This document shows, piece by piece, positions 44,619-55,026 of a stretch of DNA of 64,000 nucleotides. The position numbers were made by a program, and so were the translations under genes. This stretch comes from Bradyrhizobium hereditatis (lineage in GTDB: Bacteria; Pseudomonadota; Alphaproteobacteria; Rhizobiales; Xanthobacteraceae): contig NZ_JAGKJK010000014.1 of assembly GCF_020329435.1 (NCBI RefSeq), positions 1 to 64,000 of the forward strand, given 5' to 3'. How positions within the stretch are numbered: the stretch's first letter is position 1; each line of letters opens with the position of its first letter. The notes under the pieces were generated by a model, which saw only the letters and a program-made list of their open reading frames with translations, was not told the DNA's origin and ran no database searches.

Positions 44619-45875
44619 TTAACGCTTCGCTAACGATGCTAACGCTTCCTTCGCCGCCCGCTCTCCCGAATCCCGCGCCCCATGCGCGGTCGTGAAAAAT
44701 TCCGGCGAGGTCGCTTCGCCCGCAAAGAACAGCCGGCCATCGACGGGCGCGGCGAGCACGGCGCGGTCGCCGGCGTGTCCCGGCAGCGCGTGCGAGTACG
44801 AGCCGCGCGCAAACGGGTCATGGGCCCAGCGCGATTCGGCGAGCGGCTTCAGCTTGCGGCGAAAATCGCTGCCGAGGAAGGATACGATTTCGTCGATGCT
44901 CGCGGCGGCCAGCGCACCATCGCCTGCGTCTTCCAGCGATTTGGCGAAGCGTCCGCCGAAAAAACCTTCGATGCAGGGCTGGCCGAACGGACGGATGTGA
45001 TAGGTGCCCATGCCGGTGCGCATGGTGGCGCCGCGCAGATTGCCTTCGACGGGCAGCGCCTCGGGCTCCTCCAGCGCCAGCGTCACCTTATCGGCAAGGC
45101 CGAGCGGCAGACCGCGCGCGGCATCGACTTTTGCTGGCAAGGCGGGGTGAAAGCGGATCGTCTCGTCGGCAAGCAGGTTGGTCGGCACGGTGATGATCAC
45201 CTTGTTTGCGGTCAGCGTGCCCTGTGAGGTTTCGATGCGGAGGCGTTTTGCGGAATGATCGATCAGGGTCACCGCGCAATTGAGTACGACGGGACATGAG
45301 GCACCGTAGGCCGCCACCAGCGCGCCATAGCCGCGGCGGACGCGCCAGTTGATGTCGGTGTCCTCATAGGCATCCATGTCGAGAATGGAAACCTGATCGA
45401 GCTCTCTGCCGTTCACATAGGTCGAGATGGCATCGATCATCGGATTCCAGCGGTTGCCGGGCTCCAGACAGAGGCTGGCGGCGCAGTCTTGGCCGGTCGT
45501 GATGGCCTCCGCCGCGGCCGCTTCGGCACGATCATAGAACGCGTTCAGCGCGCGGATAAAATCGTCGCGGTCATCCTGCGGAAACGCCTTGCCATAGGCG
45601 CGCTCGGCCCAGGGCGGCAGCGCCCTATTGATCTCGAAGCCAAGCTGTTCGGCGATTTTGACGAACGAGTTCCGGTCCGCCGAATGCAGCCAGCCGCAAC
45701 CGACGTCGAACGTGACGTCCGGCGAAGGCATGATCGTGTGAGCGCGGCCGCCGAGGCGGTTGCGCGCCTCCAGCACGATGACGGAAAGGCCGGAGTCCTT
45801 CAGCGCATTGGCGGCGCCAAGGCCGGCGGCGCCGGCGCCGATGATGGCGACATTGATCTCTGTGGGGAAGGGCAT
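44619..45875 (-). CDS. FAD-dependent amine oxidase (flavin monoamine oxidase family)
   Basis: 418 residues. Dinucleotide motif NVAIIGAGAAGLGAANAL, the ARNRLGGRAHT loop and the C-terminal FFAGEATS motif of amine oxidases. Aromatic residues HFRP-type C-terminus are as in plant/bacterial polyamine oxidases. No signal peptide, so cytoplasmic. Amine substrate unknown. Separated from typA by a 111-bp gap with a palindromic repeat. Confidence 0.92.
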   Translation of the reverse strand: MPFPTEINVAIIGAGAAGLGAANALKDSGLSVIVLEARNRLGGRAHTIMPSPDVTFDVGCGWLHSADRNSFVKIAEQLGFEINRALPPWAERAYGKAFPQDDRDDFIRALNAFYDRAEAAAAEAITTGQDCAASLCLEPGNRWNPMIDAISTYVNGRELDQVSILDMDAYEDTDINWRVRRGYGALVAAYGASCPVVLNCAVTLIDHSAKRLRIETSQGTLTANKVIITVPTNLLADETIRFHPALPAKVDAARGLPLGLADKVTLALEEPEALPVEGNLRGATMRTGMGTYHIRPFGQPCIEGFFGGRFAKSLEDAGDGALAAASIDEIVSFLGSDFRRKLKPLAESRWAHDPFARGSYSHALPGHAGDRAVLAAPVDGRLFFAGEATSPEFFTTAHGARDSGERAAKEALASLAKR

Positions 45876-45890
45876 GTGATCGGCGAACAG

Positions 45891-45973
45891 CGAATGGCGA
45901 ATAGCGAGTAGGGTATCGGAAAGTAGCCGTAACGGGAACGTCCCTAATCGCTACTCCCCATTCGCTATTCGCC
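45891..45973. repeat. CGAATGGCGAATAGCGAGTAGGG palindromic repeat
   Basis: CGAATGGCGAATAGCG and CGCTATTCGCC-type arms (45891-45913 / 45942-45973) with inner AGTAGGG / CCCTA. Single copy in the window; just upstream of the amine oxidase start and downstream of typA. Confidence 0.65.
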
Positions 45974-45986
45974 CACTTTCGCCGGC

Positions 45987-47813
<1,827 letters not shown>

Positions 47814-48147
47814 GGCTCTTCTTCTGGTCGTGCAATGGTGGACGCGCGATCTCACCGGAAAGCCGGGATCCACTTTTCCAAACCGCGCTGCTCAAAACCC
47901 TGGAATACTGGCGCGTGATGACGCTTCTTCGAATCGTCATCCAGCTCCATCTTTTTTGTTTGAGCATGACCTTTTCGGAAAACCGGTACCCATTTTCCGG
48001 ATCATGCTCCGGGGCGCTTTCCCCAAAAAGGAAGCCCGGCCAATGGGACCGGGCACACCTTACGCGTTGCGGCGCAATATATTCAGAAAACGCCAAAAAA
48101 CAATGGTTTGTTTGGCAATTGGTTAGCCGATTTGGGCAGTCGCGTGC
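47814..48147. other. Intergenic region between the Crp/Fnr gene and typA
   Basis: 334 bp; no gene. Holds the repeat at 47962-48009. The typA promoter is presumably here, but no clear -35/-10 pair is visible to me. Confidence 0.45.
47962..48009. repeat. GAGCATGA / ATCATGCTC dispersed repeat
   Basis: GAGCATGACCTTTTCGGAAAACCGG ... CCATTTTCCGGATCATGCTC. This is the complete unit; fragments at 15415 and 38728 share its ends. Confidence 0.7.
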
Positions 48148-48903
48148 CTAATTGCCGCGGCCGGGCTCGGGATAAATCCCCCGCAAAACCTCCTCAAAAT
48201 GGCTCTTCACGGCCTCGTTGCAGCGGCAGGACCGGTTTCGCAGCAGGTCGGAGTTGCGGATCAGGATCGAGCCGCGCCGGGTCTCGAGCGTACCTTCCGC
48301 CTTGAAAATTTGGATGACGCGGCTGGTGTAGGAGCGGCCGACGCCGAGCAGGGTCGCCAGTTGCTCATGCGTGAGCGGCACGGTGTCCTCGCCATCGGTG
48401 CGCTCCATCGCCGAAATGATCCATTTTGCCGTGCGCTGCTCGATCGAATGGATCGCGTTGCAGGCGGTGGACTGGAAGATCTGCGCCAGCAGGCAGTCTG
48501 CATAGCGGGCGAAAATGTTGCTCAACGTACGCGACTTCGATTTGGCGGCATCGAGCTTGTTGACGGACAGCCGCACGAAGGGCCCTGCGAACTTGACGAT
48601 GATGCGGGTGTAGGCCGGGAGATTGCCCTGGCTGACGATGCCGCCAACGGCGCCCTCCCGGCCGATCAGGATGGTCTCGACGTCACGGCCGTCCTCGCTG
48701 GCAACCATGTAGGAGACGAGGCTGGGGCCGCACGGGAAATGCACGGTCTCGACATTGTCGCCGGGGCTGTAGAGCAAGTCATTCGGATTGGCTTCGGCCG
48801 CAAGGAGGTGCGGTGCGATCAGCGCGAAATCGGCGTCATTCAAGCGGCGCAGCAAATTGTTGAACGGCCGCTCCCCGGACGTACCGTTTTGTCGCGTAAG
48901 CAT
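48148..48903 (-). CDS. Crp/Fnr family transcriptional regulator
   Basis: 251 residues: cyclic-nucleotide-binding-like domain about 15-140 (LLYSPGDNVETVHFPCGPSLVSYMV) and a Crp-type helix-turn-helix at about 175-215 (LTHEQLATLLGVGRSYTSRVIQIFKAEG). No iron-sulfur cysteine set like Fnr is evident. Target genes unknown. Divergent from the response regulator. Confidence 0.92.
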   Translation of the reverse strand: MLTRQNGTSGERPFNNLLRRLNDADFALIAPHLLAAEANPNDLLYSPGDNVETVHFPCGPSLVSYMVASEDGRDVETILIGREGAVGGIVSQGNLPAYTRIIVKFAGPFVRLSVNKLDAAKSKSRTLSNIFARYADCLLAQIFQSTACNAIHSIEQRTAKWIISAMERTDGEDTVPLTHEQLATLLGVGRSYTSRVIQIFKAEGTLETRRGSILIRNSDLLRNRSCRCNEAVKSHFEEVLRGIYPEPGRGN

Positions 48904-49107
48904 GAAAGTTCCTTGTCGCGCCGCCCCATGACAATATTCGGTTTGCGGCGGGTAATATGTTCACAAGTAGACAGACGACAGAACGTGCATGTGATGGTTT
49001 CAGTTCCGGAACCGGCGGGTGCGCTTTTACGAAAGCGTCAACCATTAGGGCAATTTCGGGCTTCGGCCGGATCTCCAGTCACCTTCCAACCGGAACTGGC
49101 GAGAAAC

Positions 49108-49494
49108 ATGGACCCCGCCTCCCATGATGGCATGCCGAGCGACGTCCTCATCGTGGAGGACGACGCGATCATCGCATTGGATTTTGAGGATACGATCCTT
49201 GAGCTTGGCGTGAAGACAGTGCGCACCGCCGGCAGTGTGGTGCGTGCGTTGGAACTGATCGCCGAGCGCGCGCCTGATTTCGCGCTGCTCGATGTCGGCC
49301 TTGCCAGCGGAAACAGCTTTGCAGTGGCCGAACGGTTGCATGGGCTGCAGATTCCGTTCGTCTTCGTCACCGGTTACAGCAGCGACATCGGGCTTCCATC
49401 CGGACTGAACGGCACGCAGATGCTACCAAAGCCCTGCACCCGCGAACTTCTGGAAGCGACGTTGCGGCAGCGCTCGCCGCGCAGTCGGGTGTAG
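49108..49494 (+). CDS. Single-domain response regulator
   Basis: 128-residue receiver domain only: VLIVEDDAIIALDFE with acidic pair, phosphoacceptor Asp in DFALLDVGLASG, FVTGYSS and the late LPKPC lysine. No output domain, so it likely passes phosphate to or competes with another partner. Starts at ATG 49108, GGCGAGA upstream; an in-frame ATG at 48994 would add 38 residues and ATG 49132 is also possible. No kinase gene is adjacent. Confidence 0.88.
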   Translation: MDPASHDGMPSDVLIVEDDAIIALDFEDTILELGVKTVRTAGSVVRALELIAERAPDFALLDVGLASGNSFAVAERLHGLQIPFVFVTGYSSDIGLPSGLNGTQMLPKPCTRELLEATLRQRSPRSRV

Positions 49495-49553
49495 AGCGCC
49501 ACCGGCGGCAGCGTTCGCGTTCCCATTCGATGTTGCAGCCCTTTGGATCGAGC

Positions 49554-51140
49554 CTACACCGGCTTCGGTTCAAGCGTCGTCGACCACAGCGCCGTGTCGG
49601 CGCGGTCGCGCAAGGTCACCGCCATCTGCCCGCTGGCGCCATCGATCCGGACATGGCCGAAGAACTGCATCCCGGCCGACGGCGGCAGGTTCTGCTTGCC
49701 GGGCCCCGGTGCCTTGATGAACTTCACTTCGGGGCCGAACGTATTGTCCATCTCGTTCGGGCCGAACGTTCCGGCGTGCAGCGGCCCGGCGACGAACTCC
49801 CAGAACGGGTCGAACTCCTGAAATTGCGCCTTGTCGGGGTTGTAGTAATGCGCGGCGGCATAGTGCACGTCCGCCGTCAGCCACACCGTGTTGACCACGC
49901 CCGCGGTCTTGATGAAGCGCAGGAGATCGGCGATCTCCAGCTCGCGGCCGCGTGGCGGGCCGTCGCCCTGGGCAAGGGCTTCAGAGCCTTGCTTGTTGCG
50001 TGCATCATCATAGACGATGAGGCCAAGCGGCATGTCCGACGCGATCACCTTCCAGGTGGCGCGCGAGTTCAGTAGTGCGCGCTTCAGCCATGCGAGTTGC
50101 TCGGGCCCGAGAAAGTAGCTTTCCGGTCCGTAGGCCGTCTCCTGGTTCGGCCCGTTGGCGCCGCGATAGCTGCGCTCGTCCAGCATGAAAACGTCGAGAT
50201 GCGGACCGTAGTTGAGCGTGCGGTAAACCCTGCCCGGCTCGCTGATGCTCTCACGGATCGGATACATTTCGTGGAAGGCGCGCGCGGCCCGTGCGGCAAG
50301 CAAGTTGATGTTGCGCTCCTTGTAGGACGCAGGCAGCTCCTTGGACGCCGACCAATTGTTGGTGACTTCGTGGTCGTCCCACTGCACGAAGACGGGCACC
50401 TCGGCATTGAAGGCGCGCAGGTGCTCGTCCATGAAATTGTACTTGTGCGCGGCGCGAAACTCGTCGAGCGTTTCGGCGACCTTTGCCTTCTCCGGAATCG
50501 TTATGTTCTTCCAGACCTTGCCGTCGGCAAGCGTCACCTCACCTTTGATCGGGCCGTCGGCATAGACGGTGTCGCCGGAATGCAGCAGGAAATCCGGGCG
50601 ATGCCTGCGCATGGTGGCGAAGGTGAGCATGCCGCCGTCATCGGGGTTGATGCCCCAGCCCTGTCCGGCGACGTCGCCGCCCCAGACGAAACTGACATCG
50701 CGGCGGTCGCTCGGTGCGGTGCGGAAGCGCCCGACCACCGGCTCGCTTTCGATGGCGATATGTGCGAGATCGCGAAAGCGGACGCGGTAGAAGATCTGCT
50801 GCCCGGAAGGCAGGTTCTCCAGCAGCATTTTTGCGGTGAAATCGCTTTCGGGCAGCGCGGCGATCGGCGGCAGCTTTCGTGCGTCGGCAAAGGACTCCGT
50901 GGTGGCGACCTCGACCAGCATTTGCGAGGGACGATCGGCCCGCGCCCAGACCACGCCGCCATCAGCACCGATGTCGCCGGATTGCACGCCTGACGTCACG
51001 ATCGGCCGGTCCGCTGCGCGGCTGAGATAGGGCATCGCCATGATGCCGACGGCCGTCGCGCCGGCGGTAGTGAGGAAACGCCGCCGAGAAATTCCGCGGA
51101 GACCATGGCGGGACATGCTGCGAGCAATTCTGAAGGTCAT
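49554..51140 (-). CDS. phoD: Alkaline phosphatase D family protein
   Basis: 528 residues. A twin-arginine signal (ISRRRFLTTAGATAVGIMAMP) is followed by a PhoD N-terminal beta domain (VTSGVQSGDIGADGGVVWARAD) and a metallophosphatase domain: FVWGGDVAGQG, LLHSGDTVYADGP, FVQWDDHEVTNNW and WLTADVHYAAAHY. These are Ca/Fe-dependent phosphodiesterase or phosphatase motifs. Secreted to the periplasm; related to Pho regulon enzymes, but no Pho box is seen. Confidence 0.93.
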   Translation of the reverse strand: MTFRIARSMSRHGLRGISRRRFLTTAGATAVGIMAMPYLSRAADRPIVTSGVQSGDIGADGGVVWARADRPSQMLVEVATTESFADARKLPPIAALPESDFTAKMLLENLPSGQQIFYRVRFRDLAHIAIESEPVVGRFRTAPSDRRDVSFVWGGDVAGQGWGINPDDGGMLTFATMRRHRPDFLLHSGDTVYADGPIKGEVTLADGKVWKNITIPEKAKVAETLDEFRAAHKYNFMDEHLRAFNAEVPVFVQWDDHEVTNNWSASKELPASYKERNINLLAARAARAFHEMYPIRESISEPGRVYRTLNYGPHLDVFMLDERSYRGANGPNQETAYGPESYFLGPEQLAWLKRALLNSRATWKVIASDMPLGLIVYDDARNKQGSEALAQGDGPPRGRELEIADLLRFIKTAGVVNTVWLTADVHYAAAHYYNPDKAQFQEFDPFWEFVAGPLHAGTFGPNEMDNTFGPEVKFIKAPGPGKQNLPPSAGMQFFGHVRIDGASGQMAVTLRDRADTALWSTTLEPKPV

Positions 51141-51229
51141 GCGGCCTCTTTCCGGATCTGGCGCGGATGCAAGAATAATCCGGCAGAGCTAGAAAGAATT
51201 AATGACGGTTCGATTACCGGATTTGCCGG

Positions 51230-52651
51230 TCAGGCATTGCCGGCCGCGCGGAATTGCGCGCTGGTCCGTTGCAGGTTTTGCGGCATGCTCATCAGCAGCG
51301 CCTTGCGGTCGGCCACCGCGTTGTGGAACTGCTCGATAGCGATGTTGAAGGCGGTCAGCGTACCTTCCTCGATCGCGCCGTGCTCGAAGCATTGCAGCGT
51401 GTCGCGCAGAATGGCGTCCGCTTCCGCCTGCATCTGGTCGAGCTCTTCCATCGAATCGCATTGGCGGGCGGCGGTGAGCATGTCGAGCAGCCGGTCGCGC
51501 TGCGAGGTGTTGATGCTGCGGTCGTCCTTCTTCAGGTAACCGGCGAACCAGGCGCCCGCGGAGCCCATCGCCGATACCGCCATCAGGGCCCACCAGATGT
51601 AATCGCTGTAGCGGTCGAGGAAGGTCTTTTCTTCACCGTCGACGAAAGCGGCGGCGCCGGGATGGACGGGGATCGTGGCGTCCTTGTCGGTGTCGGGCGT
51701 CTCGATCTTGGCAGCCAGCGGAAACTCGTTCTTCAAGTTCTGGCGAATTGCAAATAGCTGGCGCGTAAAGATGGCGATGGTCGATTCCGCAACGCCTCGG
51801 CGCGCCACGATATGGTGCGAGAAGCTGATCGTCTTGATCTCTTCCTCGGGCCGGCTTGGCGCGCTGCCGAATGTTCCGGCCGGGATCTCGGACGACTCGT
51901 AGGCAGGATAGTTCTGAGCAATCGCCTCGGCCGAATCGATCGCGAGAAATTTCGGCGCGCCGCCCTCGCGCGCGGATGCGGTGATCGCGTCCGCCGTGAT
52001 CTTGCTGTTGACTGGGCCGGCGGCGAGATAGGCGTCGGCCTTCTGGCTGCGGATGGTCTCGGCGGCTTCGTTGGCCGGGAACTGGATGATCTCGACGGTT
52101 GCCGGATCGACGCCGTATTGCCGCAGGATCACCTTGAGCAGATTGACATTGGCCTGGGTGCGGCCGACGACGCCAATGCGGCGTCCCGTGAGCTGGCCGA
52201 TGTTTGTGATGCCGGGAGCAGCCTTCTTTCCCCTGGCCTTGGCAGGTGGCGGCACCCACAGCACCACGACGTTCTTGCGCAACGTCGCCACGGCCTGCGC
52301 ATTCTTCGGCATGTCGAGATCGCCGCGGATAATCGCGAGATCGACCTTGCCGTCGCCGAGCAGGTTGGCGCTCGCGACCGCGCCATCAGTCTGGACCGGC
52401 CGCAGGCGGACCAGAGTGTTGCGTTGGTTATTGAAGGCCTGCGCCAGGTTCTGAACGACCTTGAGATCGTCGCTGTTGGCCGGGCCGACCGCGATCCGCA
52501 AGGTCACCGGACGCATGGCAAAGTAATAGCCGGCGGCCAGCGCGCCGATGATCGCCAGCACGCCGGCCAGCGTGACGAATGTCAGCCGTCGTTTCGCTGA
52601 GCGGGGCGAGGGTGGGGCCGGCATTTCTGAAACGTGAGGGCCGTCGCTCAT
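51230..52651 (-). CDS. Membrane-anchored TAXI-family solute-binding protein with C-terminal cytoplasmic extension
   Basis: 473 residues. Uncleaved-type N-terminal membrane segment (about 22-45, LTFVTLAGVLAIIGALAAGYYF), a TAXI-type binding domain (about 50-330; LRIAVGPANSDDLKVVQNL, GKVDLAIIRGD, ITNIGQLTGRRIGVVGRTQ), a second membrane segment (about 345-370, YSDYIWWALMAVSAMGSAGAWFAG) and a helical C-terminal domain of about 100 residues. Binding region outside, tail inside. No TRAP permease lies nearby, so it is an orphan or sensor-like protein. Confidence 0.85.
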   Translation of the reverse strand: MSDGPHVSEMPAPPSPRSAKRRLTFVTLAGVLAIIGALAAGYYFAMRPVTLRIAVGPANSDDLKVVQNLAQAFNNQRNTLVRLRPVQTDGAVASANLLGDGKVDLAIIRGDLDMPKNAQAVATLRKNVVVLWVPPPAKARGKKAAPGITNIGQLTGRRIGVVGRTQANVNLLKVILRQYGVDPATVEIIQFPANEAAETIRSQKADAYLAAGPVNSKITADAITASAREGGAPKFLAIDSAEAIAQNYPAYESSEIPAGTFGSAPSRPEEEIKTISFSHHIVARRGVAESTIAIFTRQLFAIRQNLKNEFPLAAKIETPDTDKDATIPVHPGAAAFVDGEEKTFLDRYSDYIWWALMAVSAMGSAGAWFAGYLKKDDRSINTSQRDRLLDMLTAARQCDSMEELDQMQAEADAILRDTLQCFEHGAIEEGTLTAFNIAIEQFHNAVADRKALLMSMPQNLQRTSAQFRAAGNA

Positions 52652-52866
52652 CAGTCCCTGGAATCGTTTGAGGTGCGATTTTACGCCGGCGGCACACTTA
52701 ATGCGGATAGCCTAGCAAAATTTCACGATTAACCATTGTTACATCTCCGTCATGGTTACCGGCCGTCCCCAACTGCCGTTGGAAGCCGGTTGCGGCGTAT
52801 TTTGGGCAGGATCTCCGGCGCGGCTTTTGGTGTTAGGGTTGAGGCGGTCTGAAACGGGAGGTGATC

Positions 52867-53172
52867 ATGGTGGAGCGGCTGTCGGCGGAAGCGCGGAAAT
52901 CGGCGCTGGTGGAACTTTCCGGCTGGGCCGAGACGTCGGGGCGCGAGGCGATCACGCGGACCTTCACCTTCCGGGACTTCAACGAAGCCTTCGGCTTCAT
53001 GTCCCGCGCCGCGCTGATCGCGGAGAAGAACGACCATCACCCGGAATGGAAGAACGTCTACAAGACGGTGGAGGTGGTGCTGGCGACCCACGAGGCCGGC
53101 GGCGTGACGGCGCGCGACATCGATCTGGCCAAGGCCATGAATGCGATCGCGAGGCAGCTCGGCGTTGCCTGA
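52867..53172 (+). CDS. phhB: 4a-hydroxytetrahydrobiopterin dehydratase
   Basis: 101-residue pterin-4a-carbinolamine dehydratase. The three conserved histidines are present: the EKNDHHPEW pair and the His in LATHEAGG, with the FTFRDFNEAFGFM helix. It recycles the pterin used by aromatic amino-acid hydroxylases; no phenylalanine hydroxylase gene is in the window. ATG 52867 has GGGAGG 6 bases upstream, deciding against the GTG at 52861. Confidence 0.94.
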   Translation: MVERLSAEARKSALVELSGWAETSGREAITRTFTFRDFNEAFGFMSRAALIAEKNDHHPEWKNVYKTVEVVLATHEAGGVTARDIDLAKAMNAIARQLGVA

Positions 53173-53233
53173 GTTGGCGCGCGGCCTTAGGATCTTGCGG
53201 CGTGTGACGAACATCCCCAATTCTTCTTGAGAA

Positions 53234-53268
53234 GCGTTTTCAGGCGAAGCGGTTCGCGTGAAGAACGC
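53234..53268. repeat. GCGTTTTC-family repeat, short copy
   Basis: GCGTTTTCAGGCGAAGCGGTTCGCGTGAAGAACGC, about 50 bp before the YkvA gene; one of six copies. Confidence 0.6.
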
Positions 53269-53318
53269 AGATGCAAGCGGGGCCGGCATCCGCGCCGGAT
53301 CTTTGAGGGAACGCTGCA

Positions 53319-53702
53319 ATGGCATCCGATCACACCGTGGGGTTCGAACCGGCCGATGAGTTGGCGCAGGACCGCGAAAGCGTGCGCCGGCGCTTCTGGA
53401 TCAAGTTCAAGCAGGTGGTGGCGCAGCTTCCGTTCGCCGAGGACCTGCTGGCCGCTTATTATTGTGCATTCGACAAGGAGACGCCGCGTCATGTACAGGC
53501 GTCGCTGCTCGGCGCCGTCGCCTATTTCATCCTGCCGCTGGATTTCATGCCCGACGTAATGCCCTTGCTCGGCTTTACCGACGATGCCGCAGTGCTCGCC
53601 ACCGCGATCCGCATGGTCGCCAGTCACATCACGCAGGAGCATCGCGACGCCGCCCGCGCGGCGCTGAAGCGCGGGATCGATGCCGCTGAAGCGAACGAAT
53701 AG
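53319..53702 (+). CDS. YkvA family (DUF1232) protein
   Basis: 127 residues with the DUF1232 core: ASLLGAVAYFILPLDFMPDVMPLLGFTDDAAVLATAIR, a helical hairpin that includes one membrane segment, the PxDxxPD signature visible as LPLDFMPD. Function unknown; usually a small membrane-associated protein. Follows phhB after 146 bp on the same strand. Confidence 0.92.
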   Translation: MASDHTVGFEPADELAQDRESVRRRFWIKFKQVVAQLPFAEDLLAAYYCAFDKETPRHVQASLLGAVAYFILPLDFMPDVMPLLGFTDDAAVLATAIRMVASHITQEHRDAARAALKRGIDAAEANE

Positions 53703-53727
53703 CTGACGCCGGGCTAGCGGAATCAAA

Positions 53728-53758
53728 AGCCCCGTTCCGATTGGATCAGAACGGGGCT
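53728..53758 (+). terminator. AGCCCCGTTC hairpin after the YkvA gene
   Basis: Perfect 10-bp stem AGCCCCGTTC / GAACGGGGCT, 11-base loop, then GTTGATTTCTT. Shares sequence with the hairpin at 26950-26982. It may serve both converging genes. Confidence 0.55.
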
Positions 53759-53831
53759 GTTGATTTCTTGAGCTAGATGACCCGGCGGCCACCTCAGATC
53801 AGGTCGAAGACGGGCTTCCGGCGGATACGTC

Positions 53832-54995
53832 TTAGCGAGTCTGCGCCCTTGCGCTTCGCTCCGCTTCCCAGGCCTGGAACTGCCTGAACAGGGCTTCCTT
53901 GTCCGCGTCGGTCTTGACGCTTGCGGCGGTGGTCGGGCTCTGTTTCAGGAATTCGTCGAATCTGGCGCGCGACACCGCCTCGATGTTGCGGCTCTTGAGC
54001 CATTGCTCGGCGACCGGCAGACGCTGCCAGTCCGGCAACGGCGCCGACAGTGACACTTCCTTCCACTTCGGATGGAACGGCGGATTCTGGAAGGTCGGAA
54101 ACTTGGTGAAAAAGGCGTCCACGAACTGGGCGAGCTTGCGGTAACGGTCCGTGTTGGGCGCCCAATTGTAGGCCGCGAGCACCGCCGGCACGGCGATCGT
54201 GTCGACCTTCCCGCCTTCCGCGATCAGGTTCGGGTAGTCCTTCGAGGTCAGCACCGCCGGCAGATAGTCGCCCTGCAGCGGCCGCGAATACTCGACCGGG
54301 ACGAGGTGGAAGCGGTTGTCATTGAAGTTGCTGACCGACTTGTACGGCTTGCCGCCGACGGCGATCACCGCGTCAATCTCGCCGTTCCGCATCTTCTCCA
54401 TCGCGATGCGCTGCTCGATATAGAGGAAGTTCGGCTTGATACCGAGCCGTTCGAAGACGACAGCCGCGGTGACGAAGGTGCCGCCATTGGGAAGGTCGAC
54501 GCTGACCCTCTTGCCGTTGAGCTGGCTGATGTTCGTCACCGATTTCGGCGCAAGGACGTACATCTCTTCATTGTAGAGCTTCGTTACATAAGTGAACTGC
54601 TTCTTGATGTCCTTGGCGAAGCCTTTTTTCTCCAGATAGTCGAGCGTGTCGGCGCGCACGATGCCGAGGTCGACACCCTGCAGGAACAGGATGTCGGCCA
54701 CGCTCTGCACAGAGCCGCGCCCGACGATCGGGAGTACGCGCAACTTGTTTCCATCGTCGAGCACGGAAGCAAGGTCGGCGCCAAACTGCACATAGGTGCC
54801 GCCGATCGTTCCGGAAATCAGTGTGACTGTATTGGCGTTCAGCGCCTGCTTGGTGGAAACTGAGCCGAACTGAAAAATCGCTTTGAGACTTTCGCTTACC
54901 TTAGCTGGATCGTATTCCGTCTCAGCGGCCTTGGCCGCCGTAGTGCTGCATGCCACTGTCAAGGCGAGCAATGCCATTCCCACTAAATGTCGCAT
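53832..54995 (-). CDS. TAXI-family solute-binding protein
   Basis: 387 residues with a signal peptide (cleavage near 23) and the complete TAXI fold: VTLISGTIGGTYVQFGADLASVLDDG, GVDLGIVRADTLDYL, ITNISQLNGKRVSVDLPNGGTFVTAAVVF and EIDAVIAVGGKPY. It ends with a helical segment (LPVAEQWLKSRNIE ... WEAERSARAQTR). No TRAP permease in the window; starts 31 bp beyond the Sel1-like gene, suggesting cotranscription. Confidence 0.9.
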   Translation of the reverse strand: MRHLVGMALLALTVACSTTAAKAAETEYDPAKVSESLKAIFQFGSVSTKQALNANTVTLISGTIGGTYVQFGADLASVLDDGNKLRVLPIVGRGSVQSVADILFLQGVDLGIVRADTLDYLEKKGFAKDIKKQFTYVTKLYNEEMYVLAPKSVTNISQLNGKRVSVDLPNGGTFVTAAVVFERLGIKPNFLYIEQRIAMEKMRNGEIDAVIAVGGKPYKSVSNFNDNRFHLVPVEYSRPLQGDYLPAVLTSKDYPNLIAEGGKVDTIAVPAVLAAYNWAPNTDRYRKLAQFVDAFFTKFPTFQNPPFHPKWKEVSLSAPLPDWQRLPVAEQWLKSRNIEAVSRARFDEFLKQSPTTAASVKTDADKEALFRQFQAWEAERSARAQTR

Positions 54996-55026
54996 GGGTT
55001 CCTCTGCGCTGGTCTTGAGTAATTAA

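Noticed and set aside
48199..49107. N-terminal extension of the response regulator
   Set aside because: Antisense to the Crp/Fnr gene; receiver domain starts near 49108.
52729..52736. TTAACCAT, CtrA half-site
   Set aside because: The partner TTAA at the proper distance is missing, so only a half-site; chance is likely.
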